From: Bacillota bacterium
GTDB taxonomy: Bacteria > Bacillota > Bacilli > Bacillales > Cytobacillaceae
Assembly (NCBI GenBank): GCA_030705955.1
Contig: JAUZPL010000026.1
Coordinates: forward strand, 1 to 51,468
DNA length: 51,468 nt
Direction: 5' to 3'
The notes under the pieces were generated by a model. That model worked only from the letters and a program-made list of their open reading frames with translations. It had not been told where the DNA came from and made no database searches. Made by a program: the position numbers and the translations under genes. Positions 9,314 to 17,239 of this stretch are shown here, in pieces; positions within the stretch are counted from its first letter, which is position 1, and every line of letters begins with the position of its first letter.

Positions 9314-10438
9314 CTATTGAGCTTGTTTTTCCCTTAATGCCTTTGGAATATAGACACAGAATGGTTCGCTCTCTAAATAATCCCCTGTCATTGCATATGC
9401 TCTTGACCTTGAACCTCCACAAACATAACGGAATTCACAAACACCGCATTTTCCTTTATAAAGATCTGGGTTTCGTAATGACTGAAAGATTGGTGACTCA
9501 CGATAGATTTCTGCTAAAGGAGTTTCACGAACATTCCCTGCTTTTACAGGTAAAAGACCACTTGGATAAACATCACCAATATGGGAAATAAAGACGAAGC
9601 CATTTCCATCGTTTACACCCTTAGGTGCTCTTCCAAGTCCATCAATTGAACCAGTTAACCCTTTTTCTGTAATGGCACTTAAGTATTCGATTTCTTCAAC
9701 TTGTTCTTTTGCTTCACGCATTTTCTGCTGAATGACCACACGACGATAATGCTGAGCAGCTGTTGTTTTAATATCAAAAGGAACTCTCTTACTTAAATCA
9801 TAAAGCCATCTAAATACTTTTTCATGTTCTACAGGGGAAATCATATCTGTTGTTTGACCTCTTCCTGTCGGTACAAGGAAGAAAACACTCCATAATACAC
9901 AGTTTAAGCTTTCCACAAGTGCTGCCATTTCATCTAAATACTCTAGATTGTATCTAGAAATAACCGTATTAATTTGGAGCGGGAGTCCAAGCTCATGCAA
10001 GTATTTAATTCGTTCAATCGTTAAATCAAATGAACCCGAAACTCCTCGGAAATGGTCATGAATTTCTGCAGTTGGACCATCTAAACTAAATGCCCAGCGT
10101 GCTAAACCAACTTCCTTCGCTTTTTCCATTGCCTCTTTTGTTACATTTGGAGTTGCACTTGGAGTCATGGAAACACGAACCCCTTTATCAATTGCATATT
10201 TAGCAATATCAAACACATCTTCCCTCATTAGAGGGTCTCCACCAGTAAAAACAAGCATTGGATTATTCATATCATATATTTGATCAATTAATTTTTTGCC
10301 TTCCTCAAAAGAAAGCTCACGTGGGTCTCGACGGTATTGAGCCTCTGCACGGCAATGAAGACACTTTAATTGGCATGCTCTTGTTAGCTCCCAAATTACT
10401 ATAAAAGGGTCCTGATTAAAATCTCGGCTAAAAGCCAT
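9314..10438 (-). CDS. Radical SAM/SPASM protein, TIGR04053-like
   Basis: A 374-residue protein with the SAM cluster motif CQLKCLHC (Cys22, 26, 29), the GGDPL motif typical of radical SAM folds, and a C-terminal SPASM-type cluster region (CGVCEFRYVCGG plus a later Cys). The layout is close to enzymes that modify haem precursors, such as NirJ and AhbD, and I recognise it as the TIGR04053 type. The substrate is unknown. ATG 10438 follows AGGAGG at 9 nt. It has its own Fnr-type promoter and sits with fnr, ric and moa genes, so a role in anaerobic cofactor or haem chemistry is inferred. Peptide modification is the alternative, but no precursor peptide gene is visible beside it. Confidence 0.85.
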   Translation of the reverse strand: MAFSRDFNQDPFIVIWELTRACQLKCLHCRAEAQYRRDPRELSFEEGKKLIDQIYDMNNPMLVFTGGDPLMREDVFDIAKYAIDKGVRVSMTPSATPNVTKEAMEKAKEVGLARWAFSLDGPTAEIHDHFRGVSGSFDLTIERIKYLHELGLPLQINTVISRYNLEYLDEMAALVESLNCVLWSVFFLVPTGRGQTTDMISPVEHEKVFRWLYDLSKRVPFDIKTTAAQHYRRVVIQQKMREAKEQVEEIEYLSAITEKGLTGSIDGLGRAPKGVNDGNGFVFISHIGDVYPSGLLPVKAGNVRETPLAEIYRESPIFQSLRNPDLYKGKCGVCEFRYVCGGSRSRAYAMTGDYLESEPFCVYIPKALREKQAQ

Positions 10439-10489
10439 ATGAAACGCCTCCTAACGGCCTTTTCAAACATAAACAGCCTTATTAACTAT

Positions 10490-10532
10490 AGTATATCGAT
10501 GTTTATGGTTTAAAAAAGTGAACTACCTCACA
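10490..10532 (-). promoter_or_regulatory. Predicted Fnr-dependent promoter of the radical SAM gene
   Basis: On the minus strand TGTGA-GGTAGT-TCACT (10532-10517) matches the Fnr consensus in nine of ten positions. TATACT at 10495-10490 predicts a start at about 10483, placing the box centre at -41.5. Confidence 0.65.
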
Positions 10533-10555
10533 ACTCGCCTATTTAAAAAAAACAA

Positions 10556-10581
10556 AAACAGCAGAAGATTCTGCTGTTTTT
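10556..10581. terminator. Terminator after yitW
   Basis: The near-perfect palindrome AAACAGCAGA/TCTGCTGTTT is flanked by A and T runs, 13 nt beyond the yitW stop. Confidence 0.75.
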
Positions 10582-10593
10582 GTCTAATTGTAT

Positions 10594-10902
10594 TTATCTA
10601 ATTCCAAGGGCAATTTTTGCATAACGTGACATCATGTCTTTATTCCAAGGTGGATTCCAAACAATATTTACATCAACATCCTTAATCTCAGGAATATCTG
10701 CTAATGCCCTTTTTACCATATCTACGATTGTTCCTGCAAGTGGGCAGCCCATTGCAGTTAGTGTCATGGTAACTGTAAGCTTCCCCACTTCATCTAATTC
10801 AGTGTTATATACTAAACCTAAATTAACAATATCAATTCCAAGCTCTGGATCAATTACTAGCTCAAGTGCGCCCATTATATTCTCTTTTAATGCTTCTTCC
10901 AT
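10594..10902 (-). CDS. yitW: Metal-sulfur cluster assembly factor, MIP18/DUF59 family (YitW)
   Basis: A 102-residue DUF59 protein with DPELGIDIVNLGLVY near the N-terminus and the conserved MTAMGCPL-type segment (LTAMGCPLAG), whose Cys is implicated in cluster handling in SufT/PaaD relatives. The start at ATG 10902 has AGGAG close by; GTG 10911 is an overlong alternative. The orthologue sits beside yitV and yitU in B. subtilis, as here. The abundance of Fe-S proteins nearby (Fnr, MoaA, radical SAM, AOR) fits a role in Fe-S maturation. Confidence 0.9.
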   Translation of the reverse strand: MEEALKENIMGALELVIDPELGIDIVNLGLVYNTELDEVGKLTVTMTLTAMGCPLAGTIVDMVKRALADIPEIKDVDVNIVWNPPWNKDMMSRYAKIALGIR

Positions 10903-10921
10903 TCTTACCACTCCTATTTTT

Positions 10922-11710
10922 TTATTTTACTGTATCTTTTATAACTAAATAATCCTTAAACCAATGGACTGTTGCTAGCAGCCCTTCTCTGCTTACCTTG
11001 TGTCCTGCCTTTTCGTCTGTTATAAATACCAATTTTTCGGGATTTCTTTGATAATCAGGCTTAATCATTTCAAAGAATTGATAAGTTAAAGGATAAGGAA
11101 CCATTGGATCTTTTTTTCCATGCCAAAATAATAGAGGTCGATTTGCTAATTTTTTTGGTTGGAGGCTCAAATCATATTCATGCAGTATTGAAAGCTGCTG
11201 TTCAACTTGTTCCTCTGTAAGCGGTAAGGTAGTCCCTTGTTCTCTTAATTGATTTAATTGCCATAATGAGAATTTTTCATATGAAGGCATACCCATTAAA
11301 CTTACAGCAGCCTTAATCCATTCGTATTGTGTGAGTGCACCAAGCGTCGTAATTCCACCCATTGACGTTCCTGCCACGCCGATTTCCTCTTCGTAAATTA
11401 AACCTTCATTATCATAAAATTCCTTTAATATTTTTATTTCATGAATGGTATTCAAAACAATTTCCCAAAAGCAGGAGTATAGCTCTCTTTCGCTAAGGCC
11501 TTGTCCTCTTTCACCATGGTAGAGAGCCTCAGGTATTAATACACGAAATCCAGCCTCAGCCAATAAATAAGCATACTGCAAATTTCGTTCTTTTACACTA
11601 GTAAATCCATGAATAAAAATGATAAGAGGCAGCTTTTCCCACTGATTCTCATGGTTGACAACATGTAGTAGTGGAATACTTTTAATGTACTCATGTTTAA
11701 TTACAATCAA
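10922..11710 (-). CDS. yitV: Alpha/beta hydrolase, YitV-type esterase
   Basis: A 262-residue protein with an HGF oxyanion motif, the nucleophile elbow GTSMGG, an acid residue in KKDPMVPY and a late His (KAGHKVS), giving a complete Ser-Asp-His triad. It is probably a cytoplasmic carboxylesterase of unknown substrate. TTG 11710 is taken as the start because AGGAGGT lies about 6 nt upstream and no ATG fits. It is followed closely by yitW, probably in one transcript that ends at the 10556 hairpin. Confidence 0.88.
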   Translation of the reverse strand: MIVIKHEYIKSIPLLHVVNHENQWEKLPLIIFIHGFTSVKERNLQYAYLLAEAGFRVLIPEALYHGERGQGLSERELYSCFWEIVLNTIHEIKILKEFYDNEGLIYEEEIGVAGTSMGGITTLGALTQYEWIKAAVSLMGMPSYEKFSLWQLNQLREQGTTLPLTEEQVEQQLSILHEYDLSLQPKKLANRPLLFWHGKKDPMVPYPLTYQFFEMIKPDYQRNPEKLVFITDEKAGHKVSREGLLATVHWFKDYLVIKDTVK

Positions 11711-11864
11711 TGCATTACCTCCTGAACCTACACTAAGTATACAAGTACAAAAAAAATTTTTAAGTGAATTTTTTTACAGGGTGGATGTAAAATTGTTAAC
11801 ATATTAATTATAAACCGTAAATTCTAAATTTCCTAAAAAAACAACCTAAAAAGAAGGAGAACAT

Positions 11865-12677
11865 ATGGCTGAGAGACATTTGATTGCATTGGATTTAGAT
11901 GGAACATTGTTAAATGATGAAAAAAACATTTCGAAAAAGACTAAAAATATAATAAAAAAAGCAAAAGAACAAGGACATATAGTCATGATTGCAACTGGAA
12001 GGCCATTTCGCTCAAGCGAAATGTATTATAAGGAGCTAGAACTCAATACACCTATTGTCAATTTTAACGGGGCATTTATTCATCATCCTACCAATCACTC
12101 ATGGGGTACATATCATACACCGATGGATATAAAGGTTGCAAAAGATATTATAGAGGCCTGCAGATCCTTCCATTTTTATAATATTGTTGCAGAAGTAATG
12201 GATGATGTTTATTTCCATTATCATGATGAAAAGCTTCTGGATGTGTTCAGCCTTGGAAACCCAAAAATTACTACTGGAGATTTGCGAGATTATTTAAATG
12301 ACTCCCCAACCAGTCTTTTAATCCATACTGATGAGGAAGAATTAAAAAAGATACGTAAACATTTATCTGAAGTTCATGCAGAGGTTATTGAACATAGAAG
12401 CTGGGCCGCCCCTTTCCATGTTATTGAAATAATCAAATCGGGCCTGAATAAAGCTGTTGGCTTAAAAAAAGCTGCAGATTATTTCGATATACCTCAGGAA
12501 AGAGTGATTGCTTTCGGTGATGAGGATAATGATTTAGAAATGCTGGAATTTGCCGGTCACGGTGTTGCAATGGGAAACGCATCTGATGAGGTAAAGTCAA
12601 TTGCTAATGAGATTACGCTTTCCAATGAGGAAGATGGAGTTGGCATTTATTTAGAGAATGTCTTAAATCTAAAATAG
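11865..12677 (+). CDS. yitU: Cof-type HAD phosphatase (YitU)
   Basis: A 270-residue protein with the HAD motif DLDGTLL at residues 10-16, the second motif TGRP and the C-terminal motif FGDEDNDLEML. It is a Cof-type IIB HAD phosphatase. Relatives in B. subtilis dephosphorylate a riboflavin precursor and other sugar phosphates, so a flavin-pathway role is possible but not shown. The ATG follows AAGGAGA. It is divergent from yitV, as in B. subtilis. Confidence 0.9.
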   Translation: MAERHLIALDLDGTLLNDEKNISKKTKNIIKKAKEQGHIVMIATGRPFRSSEMYYKELELNTPIVNFNGAFIHHPTNHSWGTYHTPMDIKVAKDIIEACRSFHFYNIVAEVMDDVYFHYHDEKLLDVFSLGNPKITTGDLRDYLNDSPTSLLIHTDEEELKKIRKHLSEVHAEVIEHRSWAAPFHVIEIIKSGLNKAVGLKKAADYFDIPQERVIAFGDEDNDLEMLEFAGHGVAMGNASDEVKSIANEITLSNEEDGVGIYLENVLNLK

Positions 12678-12783
12678 TGTCAGTGTTTACCTAAAATGAA
12701 TCCAGTTAAATAGCACATACTAAACGTGAAGCAGCAAAGCTGTTTCACGGCAAGCTCTAAAAGTACAAATTGGAGGGATTCTG

Positions 12784-12936
12784 ATGGGTAGAAGTAACAA
12801 ATCGAAACGCTTTGTCCAACAAGGAAAAGATTCTGTTGCAAAACATGCCGAACGTATTCCTTATCACATGACCTATGCTGAAGCAGAAGCTCAGAAAATG
12901 GCCAATGTACACAATTCCTCTTTAGGGGGAATATAA
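12784..12936 (+). CDS. Small conserved-looking basic protein, 50 residues
   Basis: An ORF with a strong Shine-Dalgarno (TTGGAGGGA) that encodes a basic N-terminus (MGRSNKSKRF) and a tail rich in Ala, Glu and Asn. It ends 2 nt before the DUF3813 gene, so the two are probably co-translated. I do not recognise the family with certainty. The size and composition resemble small sporulation-associated Bacillus proteins. A 10-bp hairpin without a T run lies upstream at 12726-12748. Confidence 0.7.
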   Translation: MGRSNKSKRFVQQGKDSVAKHAERIPYHMTYAEAEAQKMANVHNSSLGGI

Positions 12937-12938
12937 GG

Positions 12939-13124
12939 ATGGGAAATCAACTTTTCCAAGAAGCCAGAAGATTTGTTGAAATGGCGAAATCCGCCAGCCC
13001 AGCTGACCGACCAAATGTAGTTTCAAAAGCAAAAAATGCATTAACCTCTGCTTATGCTAACTCCACCGTTGCAGAGCAAGGTCAGCTCCAAAAAATGCAA
13101 AATGAGCTTGATCAAATTCAGTAA
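12939..13124 (+). CDS. yizC: DUF3813 small protein (YizC-like)
   Basis: A 61-residue, mostly helical protein (NQLFQEARRFVEMAKSA) that matches the DUF3813 type found between yitU and yitT in Bacillus. The function is unknown. The ATG has AGG a few bases upstream, inside the end of the preceding small gene. Confidence 0.75.
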   Translation: MGNQLFQEARRFVEMAKSASPADRPNVVSKAKNALTSAYANSTVAEQGQLQKMQNELDQIQ

Positions 13125-13161
13125 CAAACCTTGAACTAGGATTTTAAAAATCCGGATTGAG

Positions 13162-13195
13162 GAAAAAGTTGGTGTATTTTTACACCAGCTTTTTT
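13162..13195. terminator. Bidirectional terminator
   Basis: The stem AAGTTGGTGTA/TACACCAGCTT with flanking A and T runs separates the plus-strand yizC from the minus-strand secreted-protein gene. Confidence 0.8.
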
Positions 13196-13196
13196 A

Positions 13197-13547
13197 TTAA
13201 TGATAGAACCTCTCCAGAATAATAGGATAAGAATGCACAATTTCACCCTTGTCATTTCGTACAAGTAAATTGAGTAATACTGTTCCATTTTCCGGAAGTT
13301 TCGACTCAGGAATTGCTATCTTTATTTTAAATGACTGTTCTTTATTTTTAAGAAATAGATGCTTTTCGTTTATTAATTCATTATGGCCGTCCTCAGCAGA
13401 AAAATATAGGTTACCAATGCTTGGCCCTGTTTCACCGGTAATTATATAATGTCCCCTACTTCCTGCTACTTTCACATCATGAATGAATTCACCTGACATA
13501 GTAGGAAAAGGATGCATCAGCAATAAAACAAGAAAGAAATTTAACAT
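13197..13547 (-). CDS. Small secreted protein of unknown function
   Basis: A 116-residue protein with a short hydrophobic N-terminus that looks like a signal peptide (about residues 1-18), followed by alternating hydrophobic and polar residues suggesting a beta-sandwich domain. It loosely resembles the immunoglobulin-like Gmad2 domain, but I cannot confirm this. It occupies the place where B. subtilis has the intracellular proteinase inhibitor gene ipi, yet the sequence does not look like Ipi. The ATG follows GGGGGAG at normal spacing. Confidence 0.65.
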   Translation of the reverse strand: MLNFFLVLLLMHPFPTMSGEFIHDVKVAGSRGHYIITGETGPSIGNLYFSAEDGHNELINEKHLFLKNKEQSFKIKIAIPESKLPENGTVLLNLLVRNDKGEIVHSYPIILERFYH

Positions 13548-13568
13548 TCCTAACTCCCCCTAAAAAGG

Positions 13569-14411
13569 TTAATCCTTGCGAAAGAAACCAACAACACTTG
13601 TTGTTTCCATAATATTTGTAAATGCCTTTGGATCCACTTCACGAATGGTTCTTTCCAAATCAAAAAGCTCATAACGGGTAATCACAATCATCAACATTTC
13701 CTTTGTTTCGTTGGTATAACCTCCTTTTGCTGTAATGGTAGTTATTCCCCTAACAAGCCTTTCTTGAATTGCTTTTTTTAGCTCTTCTCCTTTTTTGGTG
13801 ATAATCATGGCCGTTAACTTCTCATGCCTTGTATGAATGGCATCTATGACCCTTGTGGAGGTATAAAGGGTCACAAGAGTGTATAATGCCTTTTCCCAGC
13901 CATAAAGATACCCAGCAGTTACAATAATGATGGAATTGAGGGTAAACATATAGGTTCCAATTGGTTTATCCTTTAGTCTTGAGAGCACCATGGCAATAAT
14001 ATCTAATCCGCCTGTTGAAGCTCCCCACTTTAATGTAAATCCTACGCCAAGTGCAAGGATTACCCCTCCAAATACTGCATTTAACAAAATATCATGTGAA
14101 ACTTCACGAATAGGAATTATCTCCAAAAACAGAGTGGTTAACAAGACACTCATAAAACTAAAAAAAGTAAATGACTTCCCTACTTTTATCCAGCCAAGAA
14201 TTGCGACAGGGAGATTTAAAAAAAGCAATAAATACCCCATTGAAATCCTATATGGTGAAATTTCCGTCAAAATTTTTGATAGTAACTGGGCAATCCCTGA
14301 AAAACCACTAGAATACACATTTGCAGGGATTAAAAATAAGTTCATTGAAATAGCAACTAACAATGCACCTACAATAATTACAATTACTTTTTTAGTTTGA
14401 AGCCATAGCAT
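13569..14411 (-). CDS. yitT: YitT family membrane protein (DUF161 + DUF2179)
   Basis: A 280-residue protein with about five or six transmembrane helices in the first 190 residues, then a cytoplasmic DUF2179 domain (RGITTITAKGGYTNETKEMLMIV). Family members are of unknown function. I place the start at ATG 14411, which has GGAGATGG upstream; an in-frame ATG at 14438 lacks a ribosome site. It is divergent from the degV gene, as yitT and yitS are in B. subtilis. Confidence 0.9.
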   Translation of the reverse strand: MLWLQTKKVIVIIVGALLVAISMNLFLIPANVYSSGFSGIAQLLSKILTEISPYRISMGYLLLFLNLPVAILGWIKVGKSFTFFSFMSVLLTTLFLEIIPIREVSHDILLNAVFGGVILALGVGFTLKWGASTGGLDIIAMVLSRLKDKPIGTYMFTLNSIIIVTAGYLYGWEKALYTLVTLYTSTRVIDAIHTRHEKLTAMIITKKGEELKKAIQERLVRGITTITAKGGYTNETKEMLMIVITRYELFDLERTIREVDPKAFTNIMETTSVVGFFRKD

Positions 14412-14530
14412 AAAACCATCTCCAATAAAGTTTGACATTATTAGCTTTTTTTAACATTGCCTAATTGTATTTAAAGAACAAAAACGATAAACTTACCTTA
14501 AATAGATTGTTTTGAAAGTAGGTGAGCTTC

Positions 14531-15388
14531 ATGCAGATAAAAATACTAGCTGATAGCCCATGTGATTTACCACTTCATTTTTTTGAAAAAAATAATGTTA
14601 TTTTATTCCCATTAAAAGTCCAATTAAATGGCGAGGAATATGAAGATGTAAAAACAATTGATCCCAATCAGGTATATGAAGCTATTCGGAATGGACTAAC
14701 ACTAAAAACATCTCAACCTTCTCCATTTTTATTTGAGGAAGTTTTCACTAAAATGGCAGAGGCAAATGAAGACGGTATATACATAGCATTTTCCTCAGAA
14801 TTATCAGGAACTTATCAAACCGCTGTTATGATTCTTGACCAAGTGAAGGAAAAATATCCAAACTTCCGTTTAACAATTGTCGATACTAAGTGTGCTTCAC
14901 TTGGCCAAGGCCTCATTGTAAAAGAAGCAGCAAGACTTTCTGCAGAAAATGCAGACAAGGAAACTATACTTAAGGATGTCCTTTTTAAGAGCCAGCATAT
15001 GGAACATCTCTTTAGCGTTGAAGATCTAGATTACTTGGCTAAAGGCGGACGAGTATCGAAGGCGTCAGCATTTCTTGGCGGGTTATTAAACATAAAGCCT
15101 CTTTTAAATGTGGAAGATGGAAAGTTAGTTCCTATTGAAAAAATAAGAGGAAAAAAGAAACTGCTAAGCCGTATTATTGAAGTGATGAGAGAACGCGGGG
15201 ACAATTTAAACGAACAAGTTATTGGCATTAGCCACGCAGATAATGAAGAAACTGCTTTAGCTGTAAAAGCTATGATTGAGGAAGAGTTTCATCCAAAGGA
15301 AGTGTACATTTCCTCCATTGGATCAGCAATTGGGGCACATACAGGTGCAGGTACCATTGCAATATTCTTTTTAAATGATCTGCCATAA
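14531..15388 (+). CDS. yitS: DegV family fatty-acid-binding protein (YitS)
   Basis: A 285-residue DegV protein, with DSPCDLP at the N-terminus and the loop segments TSQPSP and SSELSGTYQ that line the fatty-acid site, plus a C-terminal GAHTGAGT motif. Such proteins bind fatty acids and in Firmicutes act as FakB partners of the kinase FakA. ATG 14531 is preceded by AGGTGAG; GTG 14522 overlaps that site. Confidence 0.9.
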   Translation: MQIKILADSPCDLPLHFFEKNNVILFPLKVQLNGEEYEDVKTIDPNQVYEAIRNGLTLKTSQPSPFLFEEVFTKMAEANEDGIYIAFSSELSGTYQTAVMILDQVKEKYPNFRLTIVDTKCASLGQGLIVKEAARLSAENADKETILKDVLFKSQHMEHLFSVEDLDYLAKGGRVSKASAFLGGLLNIKPLLNVEDGKLVPIEKIRGKKKLLSRIIEVMRERGDNLNEQVIGISHADNEETALAVKAMIEEEFHPKEVYISSIGSAIGAHTGAGTIAIFFLNDLP

Positions 15389-15413
15389 GCTGCTAGAAAA
15401 ACGAGTTTAAATA

Positions 15414-15456
15414 AAATGAGTGAGGCCATTCATATAATATGGCCCCACTCATTTTT
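15414..15456. terminator. Bidirectional terminator after yitS
   Basis: The long stem AAATGAGTG-GGCCAT/ATGGCC-CACTCATTT with A and T flanks ends yitS and reaches the stop codon of the convergent small gene. Confidence 0.85.
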
Positions 15457-15586
15457 ATTTATGGTCTGTTTTCTTTGAATATTGGTTTTTACCTGCTTGC
15501 CTATTTTTTTCTCGCATCATATTTTTTTCATGGTGAAGTGCATTATTGTCTGTTGCTTTTTTATCATTATCAGAAGTATGCGGCAT
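15455..15586 (-). CDS. Small DUF3941-like protein, 43 residues
   Basis: An ORF with a strong ribosome site (AAAGGGG) that encodes a very hydrophilic protein rich in Asn, Lys and His (MPHTSDNDKK... EKNMMREKNRQ). I believe it belongs to DUF3941, a family of tiny Bacillaceae proteins of unknown role. The position between yitS and cvfB, closed by the shared terminator, supports a real gene. The plus-strand frames across it are shadows. Confidence 0.75.
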   Translation of the reverse strand: MPHTSDNDKKATDNNALHHEKNMMREKNRQAGKNQYSKKTDHK

Positions 15587-15654
15587 TTTTTTACCCCTTT
15601 CTTATTGCTTTCAACATTAGTTTCTACCAATAAAAAAAGAGTATGTACTAACTT

Positions 15655-16518
15655 TTATTCTTTCTTTACATAGGTCCAGCTGCCTTCCTGAAAGACCTTT
15701 CCTTCCTTCATCAATTTTCCTAATGCGCGCTTAAAGGCACCTTTACTCAGGTTAAAACGCTCCTGAATATCTTCAGACATACTCTTATCTGTATACGGCA
15801 TGGCTCCACTCCGGCTAATTAAATATTCATAAATTCGTTCGGCATCAAGGTCAAGGGCATCTTCCTTTCGTGCCAATAAGGAAACATTAATACTCCCGTC
15901 TTCCTTAACATCAATAACTCGTCCTTCTACTTTCTCACCTAAACGAGGTTCTTTCACCCGTTGTGATTCATGTATAAATCCTTTAAATCCTTCAATTGTA
16001 TAAATCCAGCTGCCTACTTTAGCCGTGCGGTATATATAGCCCTGTACGTTTTTATTAAAATCTTTTCGAGCTGCTTTTATTGAAACGGACTGGATTACCT
16101 GATCACTTGCCAATCTAGCATAGAGAAGGAAGTTGCGGTTAACCCTTAATGTAACATACACCATATCTCCTTCCACCGGCCATACAGAACGATGGTTTGG
16201 CAAATCCTCTTCACCAAGCAATAAATCCTTTTTTAGACCAATATCTAAAAAGACTCCAATTCCAGGCTTCACATCTACAGCCCTTACCCATCCATATTTT
16301 CCAACAGCTATTTCTGGGATAAAAGTGGTTGCAGAAATTCTCCCATTTGAATCTGGATATAGAAATACGTCAATTGTTTCCCCTATTTCAAAATCACGAT
16401 TTGTTTCATTTTTATGTAACAATACATCTTCATTTCCATCTGTTAAAAAAAAGCCAAAATCCGTTTGGCGTGCAACCGTTAAATTCGAAATCTGTCCAAC
16501 TAATTCTTTTAATGACAT
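15655..16518 (-). CDS. cvfB: S1-like RNA-binding protein CvfB (YitL)
   Basis: A 287-residue protein made of tandem S1/OB-type domains (for example GVFLDIGLKKDLLL and GRVIDVKEDGSINVSL) and a C-terminal winged helix that ends KEGKVFQEGSWTYVKK. CvfB binds RNA and affects virulence-factor expression in Staphylococcus; YitL is the Bacillus form. The ATG follows TTAGGAGG. Confidence 0.92.
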   Translation of the reverse strand: MSLKELVGQISNLTVARQTDFGFFLTDGNEDVLLHKNETNRDFEIGETIDVFLYPDSNGRISATTFIPEIAVGKYGWVRAVDVKPGIGVFLDIGLKKDLLLGEEDLPNHRSVWPVEGDMVYVTLRVNRNFLLYARLASDQVIQSVSIKAARKDFNKNVQGYIYRTAKVGSWIYTIEGFKGFIHESQRVKEPRLGEKVEGRVIDVKEDGSINVSLLARKEDALDLDAERIYEYLISRSGAMPYTDKSMSEDIQERFNLSKGAFKRALGKLMKEGKVFQEGSWTYVKKE

Positions 16519-16645
16519 TATTTTGCCTCCTAATCGTTTTTGGAGTCTTTTCCAGAAGGTTGTTTGAACTGCTATATTTTACTATAATAAAGCCATAAAA
16601 GGAAATAGAAGAATACGGACCCAAAATAGTAATGGAGGTATTTCG

Positions 16646-17137
16646 ATGTCCAAAGATAGTTCATTTGATATTGTATCCAAAGTAGACTTCTCTGAAGTCA
16701 CCAATGCAATTACACAAACGATGAAGGAAATCCAAACACGCTATGATTTTAAAGGGAGCAAAAGCGAAGTTTCATTAGATAAAGAAGAGCTTGTTTTAAT
16801 TTCTGATGACGAATATAAGCTGGATCAACTGAAAGATGTTTTATTTAGTAAATTAATTAAAAGAGGCGTACCCATTAAAAACCTTGATTATGGCAAGATT
16901 GAAAAAGCTGCCGGAGCAACCGTTAGACAAAGAGCAAAGCTAAAGCAGGGCATTGATAAAGAGGATGCAAAAAAAATTAATACCCTTATTAAAAATAGTG
17001 GGATTAAGGTAAAGAGCCAAATCCAGGATGATCAGATACGTATTAGTGGCAAAAGCCGGGATGATTTACAGCAAATTATTGCCCTGGTTCGAGGAGCAGA
17101 TTTGACTGTGGATGTACAATTTATTAATTATCGATAG
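16646..17137 (+). CDS. yajQ: YajQ family nucleotide-binding protein
   Basis: A 163-residue protein of exact family length that begins [13 protein letters not shown] and contains RYDFKGS, both signatures of YajQ. Family members bind nucleotides, and some bind cyclic di-GMP and act in its signalling. GGAGG precedes the ATG. It is divergent from cvfB and ends at a terminator. Confidence 0.95.
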   Translation: MSKDSSFDIVSKVDFSEVTNAITQTMKEIQTRYDFKGSKSEVSLDKEELVLISDDEYKLDQLKDVLFSKLIKRGVPIKNLDYGKIEKAAGATVRQRAKLKQGIDKEDAKKINTLIKNSGIKVKSQIQDDQIRISGKSRDDLQQIIALVRGADLTVDVQFINYR

Positions 17138-17138
17138 G

Positions 17139-17168
17139 CGTTGGGAAATTCCCTTCGCTTTTTTTTCG
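17139..17168 (+). terminator. Terminator after yajQ
   Basis: GCG-GGGAA/TTCCC-CGC stem with small bulges, followed by eight T. Confidence 0.75.
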
Positions 17169-17239
17169 CCTAAAAATTCCCACGTTTGTTCGTGATGGAA
17201 AAAGGCATGATGAAAATAAAAGGAATTGGAGGAAAAAGT

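Noticed and set aside
13990-14400. 136-codon plus-strand ORF
   Set aside because: Antisense of yitT, no supporting features.
15439-15673. Hydrophobic plus-strand ORFs that look like membrane proteins
   Set aside because: They are antisense to a small hydrophilic gene with a proper ribosome site at 15455-15586.
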